Of a stretch of DNA of 64,000 bases, positions 11,342 through 22,025 are shown piece after piece. The stretch spans positions 310,001 to 374,000 of the forward strand of contig JBBHKE010002887.1 of NCBI GenBank assembly GCA_037447655.1, written 5' to 3'. Under the pieces are notes generated by a model, which searched no databases, was not told where the DNA came from, and saw only the letters and a program-made list of their open reading frames with translations. The translations under genes and the position numbers were made by a program. The number at the start of each line of letters is the position of its first letter. Position 1 is the stretch's first letter. Source of the DNA: Zygnema cylindricum. Lineage: Eukaryota > Streptophyta > Zygnematophyceae > Zygnematales > Zygnemataceae.

Positions 11342-13129
11342 CGAGTGATAACTCCACCCGAAGCGAAAGACGTGGTGGAAATTGATTCGGAATCAAATGA
11401 CAGGGTAGAAGCCGAGATTTTTCGAAAAGAACCCACGAGAACCATCTATTGTGGCCACAGATTTTGAGGGGGGAAAGAGAACTAGCAAAAGATAGGAAGA
11501 AAAACAGGTTAATAAAAAGGTAACAAAACTATCTCATCAAGATGAACCTCAGTCTTATTGAGAGGCGATGACTTGTCCAGAAAGAAATCGGTGGAAGACA
11601 ACCATCAATGACGAGATGGCCTCAATTATGGCAGCCGATGCTTGGGAGCTAGTGGATTGTCTACCTAACCGAAAACCAATCGGTTATAAGTGTGTCTTCA
11701 AATTAAAACTGAGCCCAGATAACACCATTGAGCGTTACAAAGACCGGTTAGTGGGAAAAGGAATTCACCCAAAGAAGGAATCGACTACGAGAAAACCTTT
11801 GCCCCGGTCGTTAGATTTCCCTCCGTCCCCATAGTTCTAAGTCTAGCAGCAGCAAAAGACATCGAGGTGCACCAGATGGACATCACAACGGCCTTTTTGC
11901 ATGAAGAATTGGAAGAGGAGATCTTCATGCGAACACCCGAAGGATTTGTGGAGGAAGGAGACGAGAGTACGGTATGCCGGCTAATTAAATCTCTTTATGG
12001 TTTGAAACAGGCGCCTCGACAGTGGAATAAGAAGCTTGATGAGTTTCTTACCGGTTTGCGATATATCCGGATCAACTTAGATCACTCAATTTATGTTTTT
12101 GAAGATAAAGAAGGTGTTATTTTTATTGCAATTTATATTGATTATTTGCTTGTTTTAAGTAAATCAATGGAAAAAATTAATTAACTGAAAACTGATCTTA
12201 AGGGGAGATTTGCGATGAAGGAAATGGGGGAGGCAAGATATATTTTGGGAATTCAAGTAGAAAGAGATTGAGAAAGAAAGATTATAAGTTTGACTCAAAA
12301 GGAAGCAATAGGGAACATGTTGGAAAAATTTCAGATGGATAAAGCTAATAGTTGTACAACTCCAATGGAGTTAAAGAAGGGAAGTGAGGGGAGTGAGGAA
12401 GAGGGAGTCAAAGTCTTAGATGAGGAATTAAGTCATGAAGAACAGAAGTTCATGCAGACTATTCCTTACAGACAAGTAGTGGGAAGCCTAATCTATTTTA
12501 TGAATTGTACCCGACCGGATTTAGCTGCAGCTGTAGGAGTGCAGAGTATAAATCTAAATACTCCCACTAAGAGGGATTCGGAGGCTGCTAACAGAGTCTT
12601 TAGATATTTGATAGGAACTAAAGATCTATGGTTGTAATTGAGTGCGGAGAATACTGACATCACTACTTGGAGCGGTGCCAGTTTTGGTGATGCTCCGATG
12701 AGGAGATGTACTTCTGGATATCTATTATATGTGGGTGATGGGGCTTGTTGTTGGAGTAGGAAACACCAAAAGGTTATTGCTCAGTCCACCATAGAGGCAG
12801 AGTATATGGCCTCTTGCTCTGCTGTAAAAGAATTGATGTGGGTCAAGTCTTTGCTTGGTGAGCTTGGTTACCTTAAGAGTGGGGTGCTGAATTTTTTTTG
12901 TGATAATCTGGCAGCAATCGCTATTTCTGCCAATCCTTAAAATCATTTTAAAGCTAAACACATGAACATTAGACTAAGCTTTATTAGAGAGAAAGTAGAA
13001 AACAAAATAATCAGTTTAGAGTACCTACCAGATAGCGAGATGGTAGTGGATATGATGACCAAACCTGTGCCTTCCCCTAAGTTAATTTTGTGCAGGGAGA
13101 AGTGTGGTCTGAAATTAAAGAGTGACTAG
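11342..13129 (+). pseudogene. Linker, RT and RNase H of Q (decayed)
   Basis: Q resumes in the acidic linker (DVVEIDSESN), then MTCPERNRWKTTINDEMASIM, NTIERYKDRL, MDITTAFLHEELEEEIFM, SLYGLKQAPRQWNKKLDEFL and the RT active site. The site reads IYIDYLLVL (about 12131-12157) instead of IYVDDLLVL, so the second catalytic Asp is lost. RNase H motifs ASFGDAPMRRCTSGY, AEYMASCSAVKELMW and CDNLAAIAISANP follow. GLKLKSD ends at 13129. In-frame stops occur at about 11560, 12182, 12269 and 12637, with frameshifts near 11790. Confidence 0.9.
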
Positions 13130-13142
13130 AAAATAAGTGGAG

Positions 13143-14189
13143 TGAAGAATTTGATGGGTGTTTTAGTATTTTCTAGGTCTAAAATGAAATGTTAAAAAGA
13201 AACCGAGGCAATTTGCCTCTAACTCTTCTCTTCAACTCACACACTTGTTGCAATCACTTAAAGTTGGAGAGGAAGCTAAAGCCATGGCTGCCTATGATAT
13301 CAAGAGATTTACGGGTAGTAGACTAGTTGATTTACTAAAAGAAGAGTTGTCGGACCCACGATTGGATCCTGGTACCTACCTACTGTCAAAGCTGTCAGTA
13401 GCCGGTAGCTTTATCTATTTAGTCTAGGACTAGTGTTTGATCATATACGGTTTGATAATTATATGAATGTTTCCACGTCGACTAATTCATTTAACGGTAA
13501 CTATTTATTGGATACATAGATTCGGTTATGTAAAGTACGGATTAAGGTACGAAGAAGAAACAGGTACCGCGCATTTGTTTCGATAGCGAAACGAATACCG
13601 CGTATTTATTTATGACGGCTACAATTGACATCTCCATTTAATCAGACGGTCGGAATGAATTTCGAGATCGTGGAAGAGGATTTTGGCAGTTTTTGGTCAT
13701 TGTGACATCATATGATACGTGGCACCATGACATTGGATTTTGGCATCTCCACGGATTACGGAAACAAATTTGGATATGACATGTGTCAACTTTTTGGCCA
13801 TGTCGTACAATGTCCGTACAGAAAGTACACTGGCACATGTACCTTTCTGTACGACACAATATTATGATCCCTGCCGTACGTCAGCAGATAGAGTTTTAGA
13901 GAGAGATAGGACTTAGAAAAATTTGGTAGATAGGACCCTCTCTCCCAAAGAGCTTCAGTACAAAAGGTCAACTTTGACCCTCTATAACTTACTGCTCAGG
14001 GGAGAAAATTCAGAGATTGATTTTGTTATCGACTCAGGGGAGTCTTGCCTTCACACGGGTGAAGGTGGTCAGAGTTTTTGTCTGCCACGGTGGCAGTTAT
14101 TCTTGCTGAAACATAAAAGGGTCACGGTTATCTTATAGGCTTTTTGCAAGCAGCCCTTTATGAGGACCTATGGAGGTCTCAGAGTTGCA
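13143..14189 (+). repeat. 3' LTR of Q (family 2)
   Basis: It begins TGAAGAATTTGATGG after the purine tract AAATAAGTGGAG and ends CAGAGTTGCA. It is 1047 bp and carries the family-2 gag-start remnant ATGGAGGTCTCAGAG (about 14170-14184). The flanking base at 14190 begins element E, so the P/Q block appears to be inserted into E. Confidence 0.88.
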
Positions 14190-14850
14190 CAATTCTCATC
14201 CTCAAACATATAAATAGAATGGTCAAATATGATCCACATATATCCCAGCCAGATGAGAAACTCATCTAGTTTCTTATTCCATTGCCTAGGAGCCTGCTTT
14301 AGTCCATATAAACACTTTATGAGTCTGCATACTTTGCTCTCCCTTTCTTCCTCTACAAACCCCTCTAGTTACCGCATGAAGATTTCGTCCTCTAGCTCAC
14401 CATTCAGAAAGGCGATATAAATATCCATCAAGTGTATTTCCATTTCTTCCGCAGCCGCTAGACTGAGGAGAATCCTTACTAATGGGAACCGAACCACTGG
14501 AGAAAAAGTCTCCTCATAATCTATCCCCTATTTTTGGCCGAACCCCTTTGTTACCAACAAAGCCTTATATCTCTCAATTGTGTTATCTAGGTTTAGTTTC
14601 AATTTAAACACCCATTTGCACCCAATAGGTTTTCAGTCCAAAGGAAAGTCCACTAGCTCCCAAGTATTCGCTTCCGTGATGGAGGCCATCTTATCATTTA
14701 AGACTCTAACCCATCTGTCTTTCTCTGCACTGTCAATTGCCTCCGAATATGACTCAAGTTCATCAAGGTGAGATAGCTTAGTTACCTTGTGTTCGGCCTG
14801 TTTTTTATCTAGCCTTTTGTTACTTCTTCGTCCTCCCTCAAAGTCTGAAG
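14190..14850 (-). pseudogene. RT N-terminal part of E
   Basis: The (-) strand encodes the early RT region: the NTIERYKA-like segment near 14570-14590, MEIHLMDIYIAFLNGELEDEIFM-like codons near 14385-14450, and KQAPRQWNKKLDEF near 14260-14300. The frame is broken several times. It ends at the junction with the Q LTR, before the YVDD active site. Upstream, near 14850, the linker between integrase and RT is missing: the text jumps from the GRRSSKR-type motif straight to the integrase C-terminus, a deletion of about 0.4 kb relative to A1. Confidence 0.82.
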
Positions 14851-15560
14851 CTGGAATACCTCATCATATCCCACAAAATATCTAAGTTTCCCCTTAGCAT
14901 CTAGTTTCAAGTTTTTTCTTATACGTGTCAAGACTGTAAACTTCACTACTGAATACTTCCAGGTTAGAAATATCAAGTTTCGTTCAAACCCATTCTTATA
15001 AGGTGTCATTCCTATCACACTTATAGTACGTACTTTATTCTTAATATAGTTAGAACAGTTCATGGCTTCTACCCAAAACCGTTTTCCTATCTTCTTGTAG
15101 GCCAACATACAACGCACACTATCTCCTAGAGTTCGGTTCAACTTCTCAGCTACCCCATTTTGTTCCGGATTTTTTGATACATTTTTTTGATGTTGAACTC
15201 CCTCATCCCTCAAGTATTCCTCAAACTGGTTAGAAGTATATTCTCCCCCATTATCACTCCTAATTCTCTTGATGGGGGTTCCATGCAACTTCTCACTCCA
15301 CGCTTTATATTATTTAAAGTAAGTTGTTGTTTCAGACTTTGTATTTAGAAAGTTAAATCTAGAGTATCTAGACTAGTCATCTGTTATTGTCAAAAAAAAT
15401 CTCTTCCCTCCGACCGAATGTACTTTTGACGGTCCCTAGATGTCTGGGTGGAACAGATCTAGTACTTTCTCACCCCTATATGTGGCAGTTTTGGGAAAAG
15501 GGAGTTTGTGAGTTTTACCTTGGGCACATCCACTAAAATCATCGATCATTTCATTTTCCC
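14851..15560 (-). pseudogene. Integrase core of E
   Basis: An open stretch of up to 159 codons (to 15288) encodes HGTPIKRIRSDNGGEYTS, NPEQNGVAEKLNRTLGDS, KKIGKRFWVEAMNCSNYIKN and a degraded GYFVGYDE end. The second Asp and the Glu of the DD35E triad are present. The first Asp region (near 15440-15460, normally DLVHTDIWGP) is degraded. Integrase joins cDNA ends to target DNA. Confidence 0.87.
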
Positions 15561-16045
15561 CAAACTGAATGCCTTATAATACATCAAGCTTTTTCATTTC
15601 CGTGGGCCTATCCAATTGCGCATGCCCCAACCGCTTATGCTAAATCATCAAGATTCGGACACCAACATAGTAAGCATTATTCTTTTCATTACTCACGTTA
15701 AGCATAAACATTCCTTGGCTACCCTTATCTGTTTTGAAACAAACTTCATCCGTATACTTAGCTGTAAAGACTCCTTTCAATTGAAGGTATCAAATTCCTT
15801 AGCAACTAATACAAAAGTAAAGACAATTATTTTTGCTAGCTGAGGAATGTAGAGTACATCTGAGAAAGTGAGTATAAAAGTCTTACCCTTCACTAAAAAT
15901 TTCAAATCTACTAACCCCACTAGATGAGTAGTAACTGCTCTCCAATCCCCATACTCTATCTCTACAGTAGGCATCTTTTTTAACTTGGCAAAGAGGTGCC
16001 TGTCACAACACATATGCATGGATGCACCAGAATCAATGATCCATC
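15561..16045 (-). pseudogene. Protease and pre-integrase of E
   Basis: The (-) strand shows GASMHMCCDRHLFAKLKKMPTVEIEYGDWRAVTTHLVG and the pre-integrase HKRLGHAQLDR segment (about 15605-15650). The aspartic protease site DSGAS is intact at about 16026-16040. Frameshifts near 15640 and 15780 break it. It is the homologue of residues 375-560 of the A1 polyprotein. Confidence 0.85.
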
Positions 16046-17170
16046 TTTCTTGTGGAGCTCCCCGAATGGCTCCAAGAGCACACTTCTGTTTTCAAGGGAT
16101 CTCCTTCTCTTCCAAATTTTTGTTAAGAAAGAGCTCCCCATCCTCCTCCTCAAAGGACTCATCCTCCTCGGTCTCCCCTTTCACTTCTGTGATCATAAGT
16201 GCATTTTTCTTCCCTCCGAAAAAACCCTCTCCAAGGTTCGCTTGGAGCCTCAGCTCCGACAGCTTGGTACACTTCGCCATGAAGTGTCACGACTTTTTGC
16301 AGAAATGAGAAAGACCTATTGGAGGAATCTGTCCTCTAGATTGATATCTCTCTCCTTTAAAGCTGCTGTACGGCTTCCTCGAGTCTTTCCCCCACTGATC
16401 CGTTCTGGCATCTAGAGCTTAAAGCTCTTTCCTCCTCTCTGAATCTCAATAGTGTTTTCATGCACAAGTATCATCTAGACCACTCTGTTCCACTTCCAAG
16501 AACAGTCGTCCATTTCCTCCACTCGGTACACTATATTCCCATATTCATCAAGCAAATTTATGATGAAGGTGTTGACTTTCATCTTCATTGTACCTCTCCA
16601 CCCGGCACTCTCCATCTCCATATAGAAACAATAGAGATCTTACAGTAGTCTATCATTTTTTCCCTTTTGAACGTGTAATCTCCTAACCTTTGCTCGGCCA
16701 ACTGGAGGTCTTGAATGGTACCGGCTCTACAGATCTCCACTAAAGTCTCCCACAACTCCTTAGCCTTGAGAATGTGAAGTTGGGAGGTTGCTAGATTTTG
16801 AGGAAGGTGCCTTAGAATGAAATACTTGGCAGCCATATTTTTGTATTCCCACGTTTAAATATCGTTTTCCTCGATCTTTATAGCCGCTGCTCCGGGTGCC
16901 CTGGCGATAGGATTGAGAGGTGTCTCTTTCCTTTTCGCCTTTTTGGACACACTAATGTCCCGATCTTTTGCCTCCTCCGTTGGGGCAGGTACTGATGCAT
17001 AAAAACCTCACTCCACTAAACCCTGGTGGGATTCCCTAAGATGGATGTTTCACTTGTCCACTAACAATACCCCTGTATCGTTTTTCACACAAAGCCTTGT
17101 CATCATGGCTTCGCAATAAATGAACCCTGATCAGTTAAAGATGGGCACCCTAGATGGTGGGCCCATAACC
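16046..17170 (-). pseudogene. Gag of E (start codon in LTR lost)
   Basis: Gag read on the (-) strand: VMGPP at the primer-binding site, NMAAKYFILRHLPQNLATSQLHILKAKELWETLVEIYRAG-like helices (16585-16836), and an acidic linker (ETEEDESFEEEDGELFLNKNLEEKEIP, about 16092-16180). The zinc knuckle near 16275-16310 has lost residues (CHFCKKS-stop-HF). The upstream LTR start codon is ATC, leaving the ATG inside the primer-binding site as the first in-frame ATG. Confidence 0.85.
17156..17170 (-). other. Primer-binding site of E
   Basis: The (-) strand GGTTATGGGCCCACC is a perfect 15-nt complement of plant initiator tRNA-Met nucleotides 25-39 (recalled sequence), directly after the LTR. Confidence 0.85.
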
Positions 17171-17384
17171 TGCAATTGTGTGTCCCCGATTGTCTACAGA
17201 ATTTATGAAGCCTCTAAGTAGTTTTTGACTAACCCCCTTTCAACTACGACCACTACTACCTAAGCAAGCAAACATTACATCTGAGTGCACCCTTGTGTAG
17301 TCTTGACTCCCTTGAGTCCACAGTAAAAAGAATCACTGTAAACGCCCAACAAGGCAATTAATTGTGAAGTGGCAGAGATGCCAA

Positions 17385-17392
17385 TATTTATA
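17385..17392 (-). promoter_or_regulatory. TATA box in E LTR
   Basis: The sense strand reads TATAAATA within GCTTGTATAAATATTGGC, about 215 bp before the LTR end. The same place in R, V and T carries TATAAAT or TATATATA, so it is the likely Pol II core promoter of this family. Confidence 0.7.
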
Positions 17393-17886
17393 CAAGCTCA
17401 TTGGGAGAGAGGCGACTACCTCCTCAATTTTCTAAGTCCTAAACCCCTCTCACAACCCTTATCTACTGATGTACGAACCCATCAAAAGAATATAGAGTAC
17501 AAAAAGGTACAAGTGTCGATGTCCTTTCTCTACGGCATGTGTACGGCAACTTCCTGGAGTAGATGTCTGTCTTTTTCGGACTTGTCCTCATGCTCCCAAA
17601 AATTCCCGCTTCCCAATGATATCTTGCCATGTGGCGACAAATCATGTTACGCCCGAAAACGGCCAAAGCGGTCATTCTAAGATCTCTGCCGTCGGATCTT
17701 AAACCGACTTTTAATACTAGTCGTAAAAATAAATGTCTGGTACATTTGTTTAGTGTGGGTTTTGTTCGCACCATATTCCAACTAGTTTCTATGTTCATTA
17801 TCTTTAATTCCGTTAATCTTCTTAATGTTCCTAAATAATGTTTAAATAGCATTCAAACTCTATATAGTCTAACGAACTCTTACAAC

Positions 17887-17950
17887 AGATCGGTTAGAGC
17901 TGACGGCTACGCCTCGCTATGCCTGTCGGAGGTTCGAGTCCTGCCGGTCT
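17887..17950 (+). other. tRNA-like segment antisense in E LTR
   Basis: AGATCGG and CCGGTCT at the two ends can form a 7-bp acceptor-like stem (one G-U). Inside are GGTTAGAGC (A-box-like) and GGTTCGAGTCC (a perfect B-box), and TTTTT follows at about 17956. The middle does not form a normal anticodon arm, so it is not a functional tRNA gene. The equivalent 64-nt segment is seen in T. Confidence 0.55.
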
Positions 17951-18163
17951 CTACCTTTTTATGAAAGATTGCCTTATGTCACTCTTTAATCGTGCCTATG
18001 GAGCTGAGGTAGCCAAGGCTCCACCTCCCTCACTTTCATTCAATGACTATAACAAGTATGAGGGGTAGAAGGAGGAGGTGGAGGCAGGCTGCCTACGCTT
18101 TTTCCTTTTACTATTAATCTATTAAGACCTAGAAAATACCCACTAAATCTAGTGATTTCAACA

Positions 18164-19057
18164 AGGGTTTACATAGAAAGAGGGTATTGACTATGAGGAG
18201 ACTTTTGCTCTTGTAGTCAGATTCCCATCAGTTAGAATTCTCTTAAGCTTGGCCGTAGTGGAACACATGGAGGTTCATCAGATGGACATAAAACTGCCTT
18301 CCTTAATGGAGAACTCGAAGGAGAGATCTTCATGAAGCAGCCAGAGGGGTTTGTGGAAAAGGGTGAAGAGAACAAGGTATGCAGGTTAACAAAGTCACTA
18401 TATGGAATGAAATAGGCTCAAAGCAATGAAACAGTAAATTGGATGAATTTATGACCGGACTTTGATATATAAAGATTAGCTCAGATCACTCAATTTATTT
18501 GTTTGAAGATGAGGAAGGTGTTATCATTATTGCAGTGTATGATGATGATTAAATTGTTTTAAGTTTGTCATTGGAAAAGATAAGTCAGCTGAAGAAAGAC
18601 TTAAATGGGCGGTTTGACATGAAGGACTTAGGAGAGGCTACATATATCTTAGGAATTCAAATAGAAAGGGATAGGGGGAAAAGAATTATCAGATTAACAC
18701 AAAAAGAGGCAATAGGAAATATGTTGGAAATATTCCAAATGGAGAAAGCTAAAAGTTGCCCTACTCCAATGGAATTGTAGAAAGTGAGTGAGGGGAGCTT
18801 AGAGGAAAGGATTGTGATCCTAAACAATCACATGAGTGAAGAAGAGGAAACATTCATGAGAGGTATTCCCAATAGACAAGTTGTAGGCCGTCTGATTTAT
18901 TTTATGAACTGCACTAGGCCTGATATTGCAGCAGCAGTTGGAATTCTTAGTAGGCGTCTTAATGATCTTAGAAAGAGAGATTGGGAGGGAGCAAAAAGAT
19001 TCATGAGAAATGTAGTGGGAACTCGAGATTTGTGGTTTCATTTGGGTGGGGACAATA
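18164..19057 (+). pseudogene. RT and RNase H of D (5' visible part)
   Basis: D is entered mid-RT at GFT...KEGIDYEET and continues with VHQMDI, the SLYGMK region, a ruined active site (VYDDD-stop near 18536-18552), FDMKDLGEATYILGIQIERDRG, GNMLEIFQMEKAKSCPTPMEL, YFMNCTRPDIAAAVGILSRRL and LWFHLGGDN. There it is cut at 19057 by element C. RNase H resumes at 37165. Several stops (about 18413, 18550, 18778) make it non-functional. Confidence 0.9.
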
Positions 19058-19903
19058 TGTTGTTTTTAGAAAGCTTTAGTCCTCTCTATTCCTCAACTGA
19101 TGGGAGAGAGAGCTGTTCGGGACTTAAGTTATTTTTGGTTGAGTTTGGTTCAGTACTTACCAAAATTAGTGTGACAGTGAAGTTGGGAGTTCACGGTTCA
19201 TTAACACTTGGGACACGCGTCGTCACTTGAGAGAAATGCGTGAGTATGTCCTCCGTGGACGTACGGAAATTCGGCGGGACCACGGTCTTCGTGAAGTCAC
19301 ATCTATGGTGCCAAATCTTCTAATCAGACGAGTGACAGCCGCCGCCAACAAATATTGAAGAGGCATGACTAGATCACTATCACTTTACGTTATCGGAACT
19401 TCAGTGTAAATATTTGGTAGAACACAATTTTGTTTGTAGTGAATTAGTTGTTTTGTGTTGAGAATGTGGTTTATGACATACCTTCAGTATACACGTATAC
19501 TCACAGTATTTGTTATGTTAGAATGTTAGATGTATGCCTGGAATGCCTCCATATAGCTTAGTGTAGTTTTAGTGTATAGAAGTAGGACTTAGTAAATTTT
19601 GATTCATTAGGAACAAATGATATGAAAAATTGTACACTTATTTTTATGAAAATTCACCTCTGAATATCTCACACATCGGTGAGCAAAAATAAGTGAAATT
19701 TTATATGTGTGTTTTTTTATATGATATCTACATTATGGTAGATTTTTAGGACTATTGTATCCATGTGTTGAAAGTAATTGGTTGTCAAAGTTGTTGTTTT
19801 GCCATTGGTATTTGTGGAAGCTTCCTCTCTTATTTTGTTCTACAATGACTACTACTGGTGCTTCTTTTTTATCTTTAGTACCTGCATTTGTCTCAGAACA
19901 ATA
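19058..19903 (+). repeat. 5' LTR of C
   Basis: It is 846 bp, starts TGTTGTTTTTAG and ends AACAATA. It contains the gag start ATG at 19845-19847. A G-box-like core is absent here, and the LTR is AT-rich and unrelated to family 1 beyond its ends. Confidence 0.92.
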
Positions 19904-20810
19904 GGTCACGGGCCTGCCTTCACGAATTCCAGTCTTTGATTGACGTGAATATCTGTATTGGGCAGATTTGGTTAAGTCTTACTTCAAGTAAGTGAAACTT
20001 ATTGATGTCTTAAATGGATCCCTGGCAGAATTTGATGCCAGCTTTGATCAGAAAAATGACCAATCTTTGCATTTAGTGAAGCTTATGATATCAAAAGAAT
20101 TGCATATGACATATATTAATGTTAGAAAGGCATCAGATTTGTGGGATGCTTTGAAATCTTCTTATGTTTGAGCTAGTGACCAGCATGAGATTATAACTGC
20201 TGGTTTGATCTATGAGTATAAGTACACAGGCGGTAGTATGGTGGAATACACTAATCTGTTTTGAATGTTATTGTCAGAAAATGCATGTTCTGGGGGGACT
20301 TTCTCCCCTTATCATCAGGCCATGATTCTCTTAAAGGGGCTACTTAGTGAATATAAAGGAGCCTCGGATGAAATGAAAAAATTGTCCAAACCTCTTTGGA
20401 ATTTGCAAACAGCTATAGAGCTTATCTTGTCAGAAGAAGCCACTGAAACAGTTTTAGGATCCGGGATACCAGCTGCAGCCTTCAAGGCTCAATTTCATAG
20501 AGAAAGTAGATATCAAAGGAATCAGTTTAATCCCCAGTTTGAGAAATGTGTTTATTGCTATACTGATGGTCACTCCTTCAGAGCATGTCCTTTGTATATA
20601 AAAGATCTTGAAAGAAGTATCTTCCGGAAAAGATGGAGACATTGCGGACCTTCTATTCCTTACAGACCCCCGAATAAAACTGTTGCGTTTTCAGCGGAGG
20701 ATACAAAATTGGAGAAAAAGAAGATCGAGGAAGAAAAACTTGATATGACCAGTTTTCCGAAAACTAATGACAAAGAGTTCTTTGCTGTTACCAAACTCGA
20801 CATGATGGAA
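19845..20810 (+). pseudogene. Gag of C with CCHC knuckle
   Basis: Gag starts in the LTR (MTTTGASFLSLVPAF) and crosses the primer-binding site after an in-frame TAG. It continues through YLYWADLVKSYFK, SLHLVKLMISKELHMTYINVRKASDLWDALKSSY, YEYKYTGGSMVEYTNLF and MILLKGLL (UBN2/copia gag-like helices). The zinc knuckle is CVYCYTDGHSFRAC (about 20547-20590, C-x2-C-x4-H-x4-C intact). Stops lie at about 19901, 19939, 19987, 20168 and 20261; from 20265 on it is open. Confidence 0.87.
19904..19918 (+). other. Decayed primer-binding site of C
   Basis: GGTCACGGGCCTGCC matches 11 of 15 positions of the initiator tRNA-Met anticodon-arm complement. The in-frame ATG has become ACG. Confidence 0.6.
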
Positions 20811-21300
20811 AGAGAAAAGGACCTCGAATGGATAATGGATTCAGACAGCTCTTCACACATGTGCTGGAACAAGTCTTGGTTTATCGAGATTTCTTCTATT
20901 ACTTTAAGTCAGATCTTTTATGCTTGTGGCTATGATGTTGAATCAAATGCCAAAGGAAATACAGATCTGGATTGTGTGATAGATGGAAAGGTTGTTAAGA
21001 GAACTATGTACGATGTCTTTTATGTTCCAAACATTAAGAAAAATATGTTTTCTACGTTTGTAGCTAAAAGCAAATGCTTTGAGGTTCTCTAGAAAAATGG
21101 CAAGAAAATAGTTAGCAAGATGGAAGAGTAGCTCTAGTAGGAAGTAGAGGCCCAAACGTTTTGTATCACATGGACTTGGCTAATAAAATTGATTTTGTTT
21201 ACTCCAATGTCCTATGTGATAATATTTTGTTTCATAAAAGACTTCGTCATGTGCATCATGAGAGACTTACTAAGATGATAAAGAATGATATGATAGAGGG
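20811..21300 (+). pseudogene. Protease and pre-integrase of C
   Basis: The protease site reads WIMDSDSSSHMC (about 20830-20865): the catalytic Asp stays but Gly of DSG/DTG is Asp, which should disable an aspartic protease. The block ending VPNIKKNMFSTFVAKS follows, then a TAG at 21090 and frameshifts before the degraded pre-integrase HKRLRHVHHERL (about 21230-21270). Confidence 0.87.
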
Positions 21301-22025
21301 AGTCAAGCTTGGTCAAAAAGAGTCTCATTGTTTGTGACGGTTGTGCTCTCGGAAAACTTCACAAGCTTCCCCTCCCACAAGTTTTTGATCATCAAGCCAC
21401 AGATCTCCTTGATATTATTCACTCTGATGTCTTCGACCCTTCGAAAGTTCTCTCTCTTGGTGGCAGCCGCTATTTTGTCACCTTTACAAACGACTAGTCT
21501 CGGTACAGTCACTTATACTTCATGAAGGAGAAGAGCGAAGTCTTCACTCACTTTAAGCACTACAAAATATGGGAGGAGAAACTTCACGGCAAGTCTATTC
21601 TTGCTTTGCGGACGGATAATGGTGGAGAGTATGTATCCCATGCCTTTGCTTATTTCTTGAAAGAAAATGGCATCTCTCGTGAATTAACTGCTCCGTACAC
21701 ACTTGAACAAAATGGTGTGGCCGAGAGACTTAATCGAACTTTGACTGAATGTGCTCGCTCTATGATGGCCGATAAAGGTGTGGATCCAAAGTTTTGGGGG
21801 GAATCTTTTCATTGTGTTTCCTACATCAGAAATAGAGTAAAAACCTGAGCTCTTAAAGGTAAAACACCTTATGAAGTATGGACAGGGAGAAAACCAAAAA
21901 TTGGTCGTTTTAGAGTCTTCGATAGCAAATGTTTTATCTTAGATAATCTTCCTAATTGGAAGCTTAGTCAAAAATCTATACCTGGTGTTTTCTTAGGCTA
22001 TAATGATGAATCTGCAGGCTATAGA
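21301..22025 (+). pseudogene. Integrase of C
   Basis: It contains the second zinc pair CDGCALGKLHKLPLP, the first catalytic Asp in IIHSDVFDPSKV, the second in RTDNGGEYVSHAF and the Glu in EQNGVAERLNRTLTECARSMM, so the DD35E triad is complete. A frameshift near 21300-21310, a TAG at about 21496 and a TGA at 21846 break it into three open stretches. The C-terminal FRVFDS/GYNDESAGYRVYNP segment runs to 22040. Confidence 0.88.

Larger units (their letters stand above)
14190..18163 (-). mobile_element. Copia element E (family 1), 3' part missing
   Basis: A (-) family-1 element that starts abruptly inside RT at 14190 and runs through integrase, protease and gag to a full 5' LTR ending TTTCAACA at 18163. 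Directly after it, RT of D begins mid-motif (GFT...KEGIDYEET), so E is inserted in D. The missing 3' part of E and the 5' part of D would lie left of position 1 if P/Q is inserted in E. Confidence 0.85.
17171..18163 (-). repeat. 5' LTR of E
   Basis: It is 993 bp with (+) strand ends TGCAATTGTG and TTTCAACA. The sense strand has a canonical TATA box. A 64-nt tRNA-like segment lies on the opposite strand at 17887-17950, followed by TTTTT. Confidence 0.92.

Noticed and set aside
17887-17950. Calling the LTR tRNA-like segments true tRNA genes
   Set aside because: Only acceptor-like ends and a B-box are present. No regular anticodon arm can be drawn.
18784-19230. Open frame of 148 codons
   Set aside because: It joins RNase H of D to the LTR of C across the insertion point, so it is a chimera created by insertion, not a gene.
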